Source: Kocuria carniphila (GTDB taxonomy: Bacteria > Actinomycetota > Actinomycetes > Actinomycetales > Micrococcaceae). Taken from it: a stretch of DNA of 64,000 nucleotides. Within the stretch, counting starts at the first letter, position 1, and every line of letters begins with the position of its first letter. The stretch lies in NCBI RefSeq assembly GCF_004136555.1, contig NZ_NOIT01000006.1, positions 62,001-126,000 of the forward strand, in the 5' to 3' direction. Positions 25,264 through 34,192 of this stretch are shown here, one piece after another. The notes below the pieces were generated by a model. That model did not search any database. It saw only the letters and a program-made list of their open reading frames with translations, and was not told the origin of the DNA. The translations under genes were made by a program, and so were the position numbers.

Positions 25264-25302
25264 CCGAGGGCGCGGCACCCGATCCGGGTGCCGCGCCCTC
25301 GG
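25264..25302. terminator. Perfect 17-bp terminator after purH
   Basis: CCGAGGGCGCGGCACCC (25264-25280) pairs perfectly with 25286-25302, loop GATCC. It separates the convergent purH and VWA genes and ends 19 bases from the latter's stop. Confidence 0.85.
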
Positions 25303-25320
25303 CGTCGATCGGCCTCGGGA

Positions 25321-26967
25321 CTAGAAGACCGAGAGGGTATGCAGATACCGTTCCTGAATGTCCTGCAGCGAACCACCAGCATGGGATGTGCCACCCGTGG
25401 CCTCCGAAATCTCCTTCAGGTCCTGCGGAGGCTCACCGTCGGTAATGGCCAGCGTCACGATGTAGACGGGCTTCTCCCGGTCCTGTTCCTGTTTGAGTGT
25501 GCGGACCAACTCGTTGAGGTCCTCTGCATCCCCGCGCGTGTCCGTACCGTCACTGATGAGCACCACGGTGTTCACCGCTCCGTCGCGGAAGTTCTTCTGC
25601 ACCTCCCGGAACGCCGCCAGGGCGGTGGGATACAGCCCGGAGTCGGAGTCCTTCGTGAAGTCGGCGCCGGCCAGAGCGTCCTGGATCATTTGTCGTTGCG
25701 GGGATCCGTGCACGTACTCGTCCATGCGACGGATCGGGACCAGCTGCTGGTAGGGCTTGTCCGCGCCGTCGGCGGCCGGGGAGGTCCACAAACCGACCGA
25801 ATCCCGGGTGGGGATGAACCGCGTTCGAATTACCGTGGAATCCACCGCGGTGCGCCAATACGAACGGTCGGCGTCCGGGTTCTCGCGCCCCATGCTCTCC
25901 GAGGCATCCAGCACGTACAACGCGTTGTGGGGAGACGTCTGCCGGGACCACGTGGTCATCAACCGCTGCCACGGCACCTCGTCCTCCACCTGTAGTCGAT
26001 GGGAGGACGCAGCCGAACGTGCGTCCGGTAGCCGGCGCCCGTCGACTCCGCGCAGGTGGTGCTCCGACAAGACCTCTCTCCCACGCTCCGAGCCCAGGTA
26101 CGTGGCGATCTCCTGGGCCGCCTGGGCAATCGTTTCATTGCGACGCGCGGCTTCCGAAGGAACCAGTAGGGGGTAGTCGAGCAACCACGCACCCGAGTCG
26201 GGAACCAGCGCTCGCACCTGATCACCCTGTGGATGTGTCTCGACGAAGTCCAGGAACCCCTTTTCGGACACCACCACGTTACGGGATTGGCTTACGGACG
26301 CCTCGAGCAGATCAATCTCGTTCGAGGTGGAGTGGCCGGATTCACCAGATACGGTGCGAGCGATCATGGCACGGTTCAACTGCTGCTTGGAGACCGTATT
26401 GTTCTGCACCTCGGCCACGGCGGAACGTGTAGCCGCGTGCGCCGCACTGTCATTCAAGGGATTGCCCATCACGACCGAGTTGTCGGCAATGACGTCCGTC
26501 CAGGTGGTGAAGTCCCTGGTGTGCTCGGGGGCCACGACGACCGGTGAAGACGTCGCCAAGGATTCGGTGTGGACCGTGAATCGATTGGTTTCCGAGGTGG
26601 TGGGGAAAAGGGCACTCGAGGACGGGATCCATAACCCAGCCGACATGTCCTGGTGGGGTTCGGTGTGGCTGTCGGGATTCTCGCTCTGCTCAGTGGTGTC
26701 CAGGACGATGCACGATTCCGGGTCCACGGGCTTGTCCCGCAGGATCTGCGCCATGCTCTGGTCCGTGACGACCGGTACACGCTGGGTACTGTCGCATTCG
26801 ACCGGCACGGTGGGACTCGTGGACTGTTGAGCGGTGTCGAAGACCACGAAGCCCAGGCCCATGCCACCCAGGAGCAGAATCGCCAACCCACCGGCCACGG
26901 CGGTGCGGCCACTACGACGGGTGCGTTCGGCGTCGCGCCGAGCACGGCGAGTGCTCTGGACGTTCAT
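25321..26967 (-). CDS. Solute-binding/VWA-domain surface protein
   Basis: A 548-residue membrane-anchored extracellular protein. A basic N-terminus (RRARRDAERTRRSGR) precedes one membrane helix (AVAGGLAILLLGGMGLGFVVF). Residues about 60-320 resemble a periplasmic-binding-protein-like domain (VVVAPEHTRDFTTW, FLDFVETHPQGDQVRALVPD). A C-terminal von Willebrand factor A domain begins ALYVLDASESMG, with the MIDAS DxSxS at about residue 355, and continues with VVLISDGTDTRG. This binding-protein plus VWA layout is known in actinobacteria, where the role is unclear. Start 26967 (MNVQSTRR) has a GAGGGGG tract upstream; an earlier ATG at 27003 lacks one. Monocistronic. Confidence 0.82.
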   Translation of the reverse strand: MNVQSTRRARRDAERTRRSGRTAVAGGLAILLLGGMGLGFVVFDTAQQSTSPTVPVECDSTQRVPVVTDQSMAQILRDKPVDPESCIVLDTTEQSENPDSHTEPHQDMSAGLWIPSSSALFPTTSETNRFTVHTESLATSSPVVVAPEHTRDFTTWTDVIADNSVVMGNPLNDSAAHAATRSAVAEVQNNTVSKQQLNRAMIARTVSGESGHSTSNEIDLLEASVSQSRNVVVSEKGFLDFVETHPQGDQVRALVPDSGAWLLDYPLLVPSEAARRNETIAQAAQEIATYLGSERGREVLSEHHLRGVDGRRLPDARSAASSHRLQVEDEVPWQRLMTTWSRQTSPHNALYVLDASESMGRENPDADRSYWRTAVDSTVIRTRFIPTRDSVGLWTSPAADGADKPYQQLVPIRRMDEYVHGSPQRQMIQDALAGADFTKDSDSGLYPTALAAFREVQKNFRDGAVNTVVLISDGTDTRGDAEDLNELVRTLKQEQDREKPVYIVTLAITDGEPPQDLKEISEATGGTSHAGGSLQDIQERYLHTLSVF

Positions 26968-27124
26968 GCTGTCCCCCTCGGCCCATTGATACGACAACCC
27001 CATCGATTATTGCCTGTGCGCGTCATGCAGGAAGCTTTGTGTCCTAGTTGGGTAACAAGTGACCACCAAAGTGTGGACAGTTCTCCGAGTGGATGGTGTT
27101 CGGGCGTTGGCTACCTTTGAAGCT

Positions 27125-27143
27125 GAGCACCCGCGGGGTGTTC
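27125..27143. promoter_or_regulatory. Inverted repeat upstream of the secreted protein gene
   Basis: GAGCACCC-GCG-GGGTGTTC (one G-T pair), about 75 bases before the start of the small secreted protein. Possible operator or leader hairpin; nothing more can be said. Confidence 0.3.
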
Positions 27144-27217
27144 AGCCGGGGAGGGTGGTCTTGGGCGGACCGTTCGCCGCGGTATCAATATTGCTGCTTT
27201 AGGGGGCGCAAGATCTC

Positions 27218-27595
27218 ATGAAAAATCGTTTTGCACGCGCGGGCGCTGCCGTTGTCGTCGCCGCTGGTTTGACCTTCGGTGCGGCCGCACCTGCCCAAGC
27301 CTTCTCGTGGTTCGGTCCGGGTTACACCTACCCTTCGCACTCGGAATGGTCGGTTCCCACTTGCCAGGGCACTGGTGAGTTCGGTTCATTCTTCAACCGG
27401 AACTTCAACAGCCACATTGGCGACTTGAACAACTTCTCCGCCACGGCGAACGACATCTACTCCAACACGATCTCCAGCCCCAAGGGTTTCCTGACGAGCG
27501 TGGCGTACACAGTGACGCAGCCCATCAACTTCTTGGCGTACCCCACCCTGGACCTCGTGGGCCACGGCCAAGCCACGGCTCAGTCGAGCTGCTGA
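27218..27595 (+). CDS. Small secreted protein of unknown function
   Basis: A 125-residue precursor with a clear Sec signal peptide: MKNRFARAG, a hydrophobic core (AAVVVAAGLTFGAAAP) and a cleavage site after AQA at about residue 28. The mature ~97-residue protein is rich in Asn, Phe, Ser and Tyr and has only two cysteines: one near its N-terminus (VPTCQGTG) and one as its very last residue (QSSC). A disulfide joining the two ends is plausible. I recognise no family. A G-rich tract (GGGGGCG) lies 14 bases before the ATG, rather far for a ribosome site. It ends at a perfect 20-bp terminator and is monocistronic. Confidence 0.75.
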   Translation: MKNRFARAGAAVVVAAGLTFGAAAPAQAFSWFGPGYTYPSHSEWSVPTCQGTGEFGSFFNRNFNSHIGDLNNFSATANDIYSNTISSPKGFLTSVAYTVTQPINFLAYPTLDLVGHGQATAQSSC

Positions 27596-27629
27596 TACCT
27601 CAACAATGCGAACGCGTTCAGCGTTCCAG

Positions 27630-27673
27630 ACGAACGGGACCCCGCTTGCTCACGCAAGCGGGGTCCCGTTCGT
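27630..27673. terminator. Perfect 20-bp bidirectional terminator
   Basis: ACGAACGGGACCCCGCTTGC (27630-27649) pairs perfectly with 27654-27673, loop TCAC. It lies between the secreted-protein gene and the convergent carbonic-anhydrase-like gene. Confidence 0.88.
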
Positions 27674-27689
27674 TGCTGCTAACGGTCTG

Positions 27690-28241
27690 CTACTGGCCGT
27701 TGATCTTCCGGTGTTCGCGGGAGAGTTCCATGTAATGTTCGGCGTTCTGACGGACGGCTGTTCGCTCGTCCTCCGTGAGTTCGCGGCGGACCTTTCCGGG
27801 CACACCCGCGACCAACGAACCGGGCGGAACCCGCGTGCCTTCCAGCACCACGGCGCCGGCCGCAATCAAGCTTCCGGTTCCGATCACTGCACCGTTGAGC
27901 ACCGTCGCGTTCATTCCCACGAGCACCTCGTCCTCCAGGGTGCAACCGTGCACCACGGCGCCGTGGCCCACGCTCACGCGCTCGCCAATGGTGCAGGGGT
28001 GGCCGGGGTCGGAATGGACCGACACGTTGTCCTGGAGATTCGAGTTCGCACCCAGCCTCAGTGGGGAGCGATCACCACGCATCACGGCGCCGTAGAAGAC
28101 TCCCGCACCATCCCTGACCTCCACATCACCGATCAGGGTGGCGTTGGGGGCAATGAAAGCGGTCTGGGCAACCGTTGGTTCGTGGTTACCGTAGGGGAGG
28201 CGGACGTGCGGTCCTGCACCGGTGGATTCACTGTGTGTCAT
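27690..28241 (-). CDS. Gamma-carbonic-anhydrase-like hexapeptide-repeat protein
   Basis: A 183-residue left-handed beta-helix protein of the gamma-carbonic anhydrase group. Hexapeptide repeats run through the middle (FIAPNATLIGDVEVRDGAG, NATVLNGAVIGTG). Three metal-ligand histidines are in place: one in VSVHSD and two in VSVGHGAVVHGC. It may be a true carbonic anhydrase or a metal-binding acyltransferase-like protein; the sequence cannot decide. TAAACT ends exactly seven bases before ATG 28241, so the mRNA is probably leaderless. A GTG at 28259 would overlap that promoter. The stop is 17 bases from a strong terminator. Confidence 0.87.
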   Translation of the reverse strand: MTHSESTGAGPHVRLPYGNHEPTVAQTAFIAPNATLIGDVEVRDGAGVFYGAVMRGDRSPLRLGANSNLQDNVSVHSDPGHPCTIGERVSVGHGAVVHGCTLEDEVLVGMNATVLNGAVIGTGSLIAAGAVVLEGTRVPPGSLVAGVPGKVRRELTEDERTAVRQNAEHYMELSREHRKINGQ

Positions 28242-28248
28242 GGCGCAC

Positions 28249-28254
28249 AGTTTA
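28249..28254 (-). promoter_or_regulatory. Leaderless -10 box (TAAACT) of the carbonic-anhydrase-like gene
   Basis: On the minus strand TAAACT is followed by seven bases and the ATG. The same hexamer and spacing precede manC. Confidence 0.55.
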
Positions 28255-28281
28255 TCCACCGGGGGCGTGCGCTACCGGGAC

Positions 28282-31200
28282 CTACCGTACGTCGTTACCG
28301 TCCGACACGGACTGCCGACGGAGCCGGGCCAGGGCCTTCTCGGGTCGGCGGGACGCGCGGTGACGCAGAGACACGGAGATCTTCTGACCGCCCTTGAGCA
28401 CGTACTCGGCGCCATTGACGTGGATGGTCACCGGGCCGGCCTTCGACGAGGTGCCTTCCAATTCGAGGATGTCCTGGTCGATGGAAACCTCGATGACCTG
28501 TCCGCGGTACAACACCGTGAAATCCACGGCCTGCAGCTCACGCGGCAGGGTGGGGCGGAACTCCAGCCAGTCGCCACGCACACGCAATCCTGCGTACGCG
28601 CGGGTGATCACGTCTACCGAGCCGGCCATCGCACCCAGGTGGATACCCTCGCCGGTGGTGCCGCCCTGAGTGTCGTCCAGATCCACCATGAGGGCGTCCT
28701 GGAAAGAACCCCAGGAGCGGTCAGGATCCAGCCACGCCAGAACCGCCGCGTTGACCACGCGGGACAGTGAGGATCCGTTGGAGGATCGTGCGATGTAGTG
28801 ATCCACGGTGCGCTGCACGGTGTCGTGGTCGATGCTGTACCCCATCCGCTCGAGTTCTTCGATCAGGCCCTCGGGGCCCAGCAGATAGACCAACATGATG
28901 GTGTCAGCTTGCTTCGTCAGCTTGTAGTTGTTGGTCAGGTCGCCTTCGTTCTCCAACAGCAGGTCCAGGCGGCCGATGTTGTGGTACTTGGCGCGGTAGA
29001 AGTCCCAGTCCAACTCGGCGAGTTGGTCGTAACCCTCGAACTGAGAGATGGTGCCGTCCGAGTTGAACGGTACGTACATGTTCTTGGCCATGTTCAGCCA
29101 GGTCTGAACCTCCTGGCTGGAGATCTCGAAACGGGTTTCGAGCTCCTCGCGCTGGTGCTCGACCATGTCGTTGAAGATGTGCGCCGAGTGGCGGAACAAC
29201 CACGACGCCAGAATATTGGTGTACGCGTTGTCCTTGAGTCCGCCACCGTGCTGGCCCGCGGGGCCATCGTGGTACTCGTCCGGACCCATGACACCGGCAA
29301 TGTGATACTTGCCGTCGTGGGAGTCGTACTCGGCCAGGGAGGCGAATAGGCGCGTGATTCCGACGATCAGTTCGGAACCGTGGCCGGAGAGCCAGTCGAT
29401 GTCCCCGGTCGATTCGTAGTACACCCAGGCGTTGTACGCGATGGCCAGGCCCACATGGAACTGGCGCCAGGAGTTGTCGGGCAACCAGCGGCGTGAGTGG
29501 TGGTTGTACAGCTCCGGAGGGGTTTCTTCGCTTCCGTCGGAGCCGGACTGCCACGGGAACGCAGTGCCGTACAGGCCGAATTCCTGGGCGCGGTGACGGG
29601 CCATGGGGAGTCGCCGCCACCGATAGGACAGCAACGAGCGGGTCACGTGCGGGTGGCGCATGTTGACCACGGGCAGGATGAACAGCTCGTCCCAGAAGAT
29701 GTGGCCGCGGTAGCCCTCGCCGTGCAGGCCGCGAGCGGGCACACCAGCATCGCGCAGCGACAGGTGAGGGGCCAGCGTTTGGGCGGTGTGGAACAAATGG
29801 GTGCGCATGGCCAACTGGGTACTGCGCGATTCGGCAGAGTCCTCGGCCGCGTCGAGGGTGACCTCGTAGCGATCCCACAACCGGGCCCATTCGATCTCGT
29901 GCGAGGTCAGCAACTTGCGCACGCCGAACGGGGTGCGATCCAACTCGGCCAGAGCACCTTCGCGCGGTGAGCTGATGGCGGCGTCGCGACTGGTGACCAC
30001 GGCGGTGGTGCTGTCGATGACGACCGGCTGGTCGGACGAGACATGGATCAGGTGGCGTCGGAACTCGATACCACCGGGGCGCACCTCACGGCGTTCGTTG
30101 CTGGGCACTTCGCTTTCCACACGGGTGCGCTGGGCCATGGCGATTTCGATTTTCGACTGTGAGGTCCGCACCAGGGACAGCAGCGTCTCGTGCTCGTCCG
30201 GCAACGTGGTGGACTCCAGCAGCATCAGGTGGTGAGAGTTGAGTTCCTTGTACTCTGCCACTCCGCTGTTGGTCACGGTGGGATCGATACCGGTGCGCAC
30301 GTGTAACCGCCCCGAGAAATTCCGGGGAGTCAATGTGGTTTCCTGGGCGCCGAGGTGACGGTGTCGCAGGGACACGAGGCGACGTTGCACCACGTCCAAG
30401 CTGCGGATCGTACCGTCCGCAGTGGGTTCGGGGTCGCTGAGAGTCAGGGTGCGGGTCAGTAGGCCGCGGCGCAGATCCAGGGACACGTGCTCCTTGGACG
30501 GCTGAAGACCACCCTCGGACCACCACTCACCTTCCGCGAAACGCAGGTCGAGGTGGAGCCAGTTGGGGGTGTTGACCATGGACTCGTGCTCGGCGTCGCG
30601 TCCGTTGATGTTGCTCTGCACGCGATTGAATACACCCGCCAGATACGTACCGGGGTAGTGCACGTCATTGGCCGGGAACTCGCTGGCCGCGCCGCGCACG
30701 CCCATGTAGCCATTGGCCAGGGTCAACAGGGACTCACGGCGCGGTTCGTTCGCCGGGTCGAAGCCCTCGAAGGCAAGGGTCCAGGGGTCATCACGCAGGG
30801 CGCCGAGGTCCAGCTCTCCCACGTCATTGAGCACGACGTGCGCCCCCGCGCGGTACAGCCGATCACGGGCGCTGTCTCGGTTGATGCCCACCACCAGGCC
30901 GAACCCCCCGGCCACACCGGCCTGCACACCGGCCACGGCGTCCTCTACGACCACCGAATTCTCCACGGGAACGTTGAGCAGACGCGCGCATTCCAGGAAG
31001 GTGTCCGGAGCGGGTTTGCCGGGCAGATTCTGTTGGGCGGCCATGTTGCCGTCCACGATTTCGTCGAAGATCTCCGACAGCCCGGCGGCCGCCAGGACCA
31101 CGCCGCTGTTGCGGCTGGCGGTGACCAGACCCACGGGGACCCCCGCGTCCTGCAGGCGTTCGATGAGCGCCACGGTGCGGGGAAACACCCGTACGCCGTG

Positions 31201-31635
31201 TTCCTTGAGTTCAGCGTGGAAGAAGCCGTCCTTGGTGGCCGCCTGTCCCTGAACGGTCCAGTCTCCGGCCTTGGGCTCCTCGTCGTTGCGGGCTTCGGGC
31301 AGCATGGCACCGCGGGCCGCGAGCAGCGCGCGGACGCCGTCCTCGCGGCGTCGTCCGTCAACGTAGGTGCGGTACTCACCCAGGGGATCGAAGGGGGAAC
31401 GATCTACTTGGCCACCCGGTTCGGCGGGTTCCAGCCGCTCGTCGACCAGAATGGCGTCAAAGAGCTGTTGCCACGCGCGGGCGTGCACGCTGGCGGTGTC
31501 CGTGACCACGCCGTCCATGTCGAAGATGACGGCTGAGTAGCGGGTCCGCAGCACATCCACCGGGGCCGAAGGAGCGTGGTCCTCCGTGATCCGGGGCATG
31601 GAAGCGGTGAACGGGGCGGTGGGCAGAACGTTCAC
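28282..31635 (-). CDS. HAD phosphoglucomutase/GH65 disaccharide phosphorylase fusion
   Basis: A 1117-residue two-domain enzyme. Residues about 30-290 form a HAD domain of the beta-phosphoglucomutase type (D39 and D41 in FDMDGVVTDT, GLVTASRNS, GKPAPDTFLE, VVEDAVAGVQAG). Residues about 310-1110 are a GH65 glycoside phosphorylase: GVFNRVQSNI, EGYRGHIFWDELFILP, the proposed general acid E787 in MGPDEYHDG, and KQADTIMLVYLL. Together they could split maltose or trehalose (or their phosphates) to beta-glucose-1-phosphate and isomerise it to glucose-6-phosphate. Which disaccharide is used cannot be read from the sequence. The GTG start has AGGAG about ten bases upstream and a small palindrome further up. 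It ends 23 bases before the HAD-independent gene at 28259. Confidence 0.92.
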   Translation of the reverse strand: MNVLPTAPFTASMPRITEDHAPSAPVDVLRTRYSAVIFDMDGVVTDTASVHARAWQQLFDAILVDERLEPAEPGGQVDRSPFDPLGEYRTYVDGRRREDGVRALLAARGAMLPEARNDEEPKAGDWTVQGQAATKDGFFHAELKEHGVRVFPRTVALIERLQDAGVPVGLVTASRNSGVVLAAAGLSEIFDEIVDGNMAAQQNLPGKPAPDTFLECARLLNVPVENSVVVEDAVAGVQAGVAGGFGLVVGINRDSARDRLYRAGAHVVLNDVGELDLGALRDDPWTLAFEGFDPANEPRRESLLTLANGYMGVRGAASEFPANDVHYPGTYLAGVFNRVQSNINGRDAEHESMVNTPNWLHLDLRFAEGEWWSEGGLQPSKEHVSLDLRRGLLTRTLTLSDPEPTADGTIRSLDVVQRRLVSLRHRHLGAQETTLTPRNFSGRLHVRTGIDPTVTNSGVAEYKELNSHHLMLLESTTLPDEHETLLSLVRTSQSKIEIAMAQRTRVESEVPSNERREVRPGGIEFRRHLIHVSSDQPVVIDSTTAVVTSRDAAISSPREGALAELDRTPFGVRKLLTSHEIEWARLWDRYEVTLDAAEDSAESRSTQLAMRTHLFHTAQTLAPHLSLRDAGVPARGLHGEGYRGHIFWDELFILPVVNMRHPHVTRSLLSYRWRRLPMARHRAQEFGLYGTAFPWQSGSDGSEETPPELYNHHSRRWLPDNSWRQFHVGLAIAYNAWVYYESTGDIDWLSGHGSELIVGITRLFASLAEYDSHDGKYHIAGVMGPDEYHDGPAGQHGGGLKDNAYTNILASWLFRHSAHIFNDMVEHQREELETRFEISSQEVQTWLNMAKNMYVPFNSDGTISQFEGYDQLAELDWDFYRAKYHNIGRLDLLLENEGDLTNNYKLTKQADTIMLVYLLGPEGLIEELERMGYSIDHDTVQRTVDHYIARSSNGSSLSRVVNAAVLAWLDPDRSWGSFQDALMVDLDDTQGGTTGEGIHLGAMAGSVDVITRAYAGLRVRGDWLEFRPTLPRELQAVDFTVLYRGQVIEVSIDQDILELEGTSSKAGPVTIHVNGAEYVLKGGQKISVSLRHRASRRPEKALARLRRQSVSDGNDVR

Positions 31636-31654
31636 AGCGCAGTAACTCCTTGGA

Positions 31655-31672
31655 CGGATCGAACTCGATCCG
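31655..31672. promoter_or_regulatory. Palindrome upstream of the HAD-GH65 gene
   Basis: CGGATCG-AACT-CGATCCG, 20 bases before the GTG start. It could be an operator for a LacI-type sugar regulator or a leader hairpin. The 31673-31874 stretch beyond it holds nothing else I can identify. Confidence 0.4.
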
Positions 31673-31874
31673 AGGTGGTGAAACGGGGGTCAGGAACATG
31701 TTAAGGAAACACTCGTCACGGTGAAATGGAAAGTAGCCCGCAAACAGTGTGTTCCTCACGTCGGTGTGCTAGGCAACCTCAAAAGTGTACGAGCATACCT
31801 GCCCGTGTACCAGTGGGTAGAGCGTGGTTTCTTACACAGTTGTGCACCGACATCCTTGCGAGCGGGCTCGGGGC

Positions 31875-31880
31875 TATGCT
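31875..31880 (+). promoter_or_regulatory. Candidate -10 box (TATGCT) of glyA
   Basis: TATGCT lies 37 bases before the glyA start. No convincing -35 is visible at the right distance. Confidence 0.4.
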
Positions 31881-31917
31881 GGACGCGACCCCCTCCCGCG
31901 CCAATAGAAGGTGGAGC

Positions 31918-33204
31918 ATGACGGAATCTCTGGGACAGTCAGTCACCAATCAGCCGCTGTCCGAGGTCGACCCGGACGTATCACGGGCCATTGACCAAGA
32001 ATTGGGGCGTCAGCGCTCCACGTTGGAAATGATAGCTTCAGAGAATTTCGCGCCGCGCGCCGTTCTCGAAGCGCAGGGCTCCGTGCTCACCAACAAGTAT
32101 GCAGAGGGCTACCCGGGCCGCCGCTATTACGGCGGCTGCGAATACGTGGACGTCGTGGAGAACCTGGCCCGCGACCGCGCGACCGCGTTGTTCGGGGCCG
32201 AACACGCCAACGTGCAGCCCCACTCGGGTGCACAGGCCAACACCGCCGTGATGGCAGCTCTCATGCAGCCCGGTGACACCTTGATGGGCTTGTCCCTGGC
32301 TCACGGTGGTCACCTGACCCACGGCATGAAGATCAACGTGTCCGGCAAGCTCTACAACATTGCCGCGTACGAGGTTGATCCGGACAGCTACCGCATTGAC
32401 ATGGACAAGGTGCGAGAGACCGCACTGGAAGCCCGTCCCAAGGTGATCGTGGCCGGCTGGTCCGCGTACTCACGCCAGCTGGACTTCGAGGCGTTCCGTT
32501 CCATCGCGGACGAAGTGGACGCCAAGCTGTGGGTCGACATGGCTCACTTCGCAGGTTTGGTTGCCGCCGGCCTGCACCCCAACCCGGTGCCTCACGCCCA
32601 CGTGACCACCTCAACCGTGCACAAGACGCTGGCGGGTCCGCGTTCCGGTGTGATTCTGTCCACCGAAGAATTCAAGAAGAAGATCGATTCCGCAGTGTTC
32701 CCGGGTCAGCAGGGCGGACCGCTCATGCACGCCATTGCAGGCAAGGCCGTGGCCTTCAAGATCGCCGCGTCCGAGGACTTCGCCGAACGTCAGCGCCGCA
32801 CCATCGAAGGTGCCCAGATCCTCGCCGAGCGCCTGAACGCACCGGATGTCGCAGAGCACGGCGTGTCCGTGCTGACCGGCGGCACCGACGTGCACCTGGT
32901 GATCGTGGACCTGCGCAACTCGGAGCTGGACGGCAAGCAGGCCGAAGACCTGCTGCACCAGGCGGGCATCACCGTGAACCGCAACGCGGTTCCGTGGGAT
33001 CCCCGCCCGCCCATGACCACTTCGGGTCTGCGCATCGGCACTCCCGCACTGGCCACTCGCGGTTTCGGCGCCAAGGAATTCGAAGAGGTCGCGGACGTCA
33101 TCGCCGCAGCCCTCAAGCCCGGCGCGGACGTCGATGCCCTGCGCAAGCGCGTTGACGCCCTGACCGAGCAGTTCCCGCTGTACCCCGGCCTTGAGGAATG
33201 GTGA
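31918..33204 (+). CDS. glyA: Serine hydroxymethyltransferase
   Basis: PLP enzyme that converts serine and THF to glycine and 5,10-methylene-THF, the main one-carbon source. 428 residues, normal length. [34 protein letters not shown] and [13 protein letters not shown] are family marks. The PLP lysine is K236 in [15 protein letters not shown], and [16 protein letters not shown] follows. The start at 31918 has AAGG six bases upstream; the frame is open further upstream but that sequence is not SHMT-like. folD follows with only two bases between stop and start, so methylene-THF is made and oxidised by products of the same operon. Confidence 0.97.
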   Translation: MTESLGQSVTNQPLSEVDPDVSRAIDQELGRQRSTLEMIASENFAPRAVLEAQGSVLTNKYAEGYPGRRYYGGCEYVDVVENLARDRATALFGAEHANVQPHSGAQANTAVMAALMQPGDTLMGLSLAHGGHLTHGMKINVSGKLYNIAAYEVDPDSYRIDMDKVRETALEARPKVIVAGWSAYSRQLDFEAFRSIADEVDAKLWVDMAHFAGLVAAGLHPNPVPHAHVTTSTVHKTLAGPRSGVILSTEEFKKKIDSAVFPGQQGGPLMHAIAGKAVAFKIAASEDFAERQRRTIEGAQILAERLNAPDVAEHGVSVLTGGTDVHLVIVDLRNSELDGKQAEDLLHQAGITVNRNAVPWDPRPPMTTSGLRIGTPALATRGFGAKEFEEVADVIAAALKPGADVDALRKRVDALTEQFPLYPGLEEW

Positions 33205-33206
33205 GG

Positions 33207-34097
33207 ATGACCGCTCAGATTTTGGACGGCAGGGCCACCGCGGCCGCCATCAAGTCCGAACTCGCCGAACGCGTGAAGGTGCTGGCCGACAAGGGTCGCG
33301 TTCCGGGACTGGCCACCGTGCTGGTCGGTGACGACCCGGCGTCGCACTCCTACGTAGCGGGCAAGCACCGTGACTGCGAGCAGGTGGGGATCTCCTCGAT
33401 CCGCAAGGAACTGCCCGCGGACGTTTCCCAGGCCGACCTGGAGAAGGCCATCGACGAGCTGAACGAGGATCCGGCCTGCACCGGCTATATCGTGCAGCTG
33501 CCGCTTCCCGACCAGATCGACACGAACGCGATTCTGGAACGGATCGATCCGGCCAAGGACGCGGACGGGCTGCACCCCACCAACCTGGGGCGCCTGGTGC
33601 TCAACGTCAGTGAGCCCATGACCTCGCCGCTTCCGTGCACTCCCGCCGGGATCATCGAGTTGTTGGATCGTCACGGCGTGAAGCTCCAGGGCAAGCATGT
33701 TCTGGTGGTAGGTCGCGGTGTCACCGTGGGCCGCCCCATCGGGCTGCTCCTGACCCGCCGCGAAATCAACGCAACCGTCACGCTGGCCCACACGGGCACG
33801 CAGAATCTGGACGAGCTGCTCTCCCAGGCGGATGTCGTGGTGGCGGCGGCCGGCCGACCGCACATGATCAAGGCCGACCAGATCAAGGACGGCGCCGTGC
33901 TCCTGGACGTGGGCGTCTCACGGATCGAAGATCCCGAGACGGGCAAGAAAAAGCTCACGGGTGACATCGAGCCCGCCGCGTCGGAGAAGGCCTCGTGGCT
34001 TTCACCGAACCCCGGTGGGGTGGGCCCCATGACTCGTGCCATGTTGCTGGTCAACGTGGTCGAGTCCTGCGAACGTGCCGAGGGCATCCTCAAGTAG
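33207..34097 (+). CDS. folD: Methylene-THF dehydrogenase/cyclohydrolase
   Basis: Bifunctional enzyme that takes 5,10-methylene-THF to 10-formyl-THF, the cofactor used by PurN and PurH and destroyed by PurU, all encoded nearby. About 296 residues. The catalytic Lys lies in [10 protein letters not shown]. The conserved [20 protein letters not shown] and [13 protein letters not shown] (NADP loop) segments are present, and [14 protein letters not shown] closes the fold. The start could also be ATG 33198, three codons upstream and overlapping the glyA stop; GAGG at 33193 can serve either. Translationally coupled to glyA. Confidence 0.96.
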   Translation: MTAQILDGRATAAAIKSELAERVKVLADKGRVPGLATVLVGDDPASHSYVAGKHRDCEQVGISSIRKELPADVSQADLEKAIDELNEDPACTGYIVQLPLPDQIDTNAILERIDPAKDADGLHPTNLGRLVLNVSEPMTSPLPCTPAGIIELLDRHGVKLQGKHVLVVGRGVTVGRPIGLLLTRREINATVTLAHTGTQNLDELLSQADVVVAAAGRPHMIKADQIKDGAVLLDVGVSRIEDPETGKKKLTGDIEPAASEKASWLSPNPGGVGPMTRAMLLVNVVESCERAEGILK

Positions 34098-34137
34098 CAG
34101 GGGACCTCCTCGCGTAACGATCCCGGACCACGCGAAA

Positions 34138-34178
34138 CGCCGACGCCGCGCCGCCCACTGGGCAGCGCGGCGTCGGCG
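34138..34178. terminator. Terminator between folD and the DHA2 transporter
   Basis: CGCCGACGCCGCGC (34138-34151) pairs perfectly with 34165-34178, followed by TTTGG on the plus strand. It separates convergent genes. Confidence 0.82.
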
Positions 34179-34192
34179 TTTGGTGACGCACC

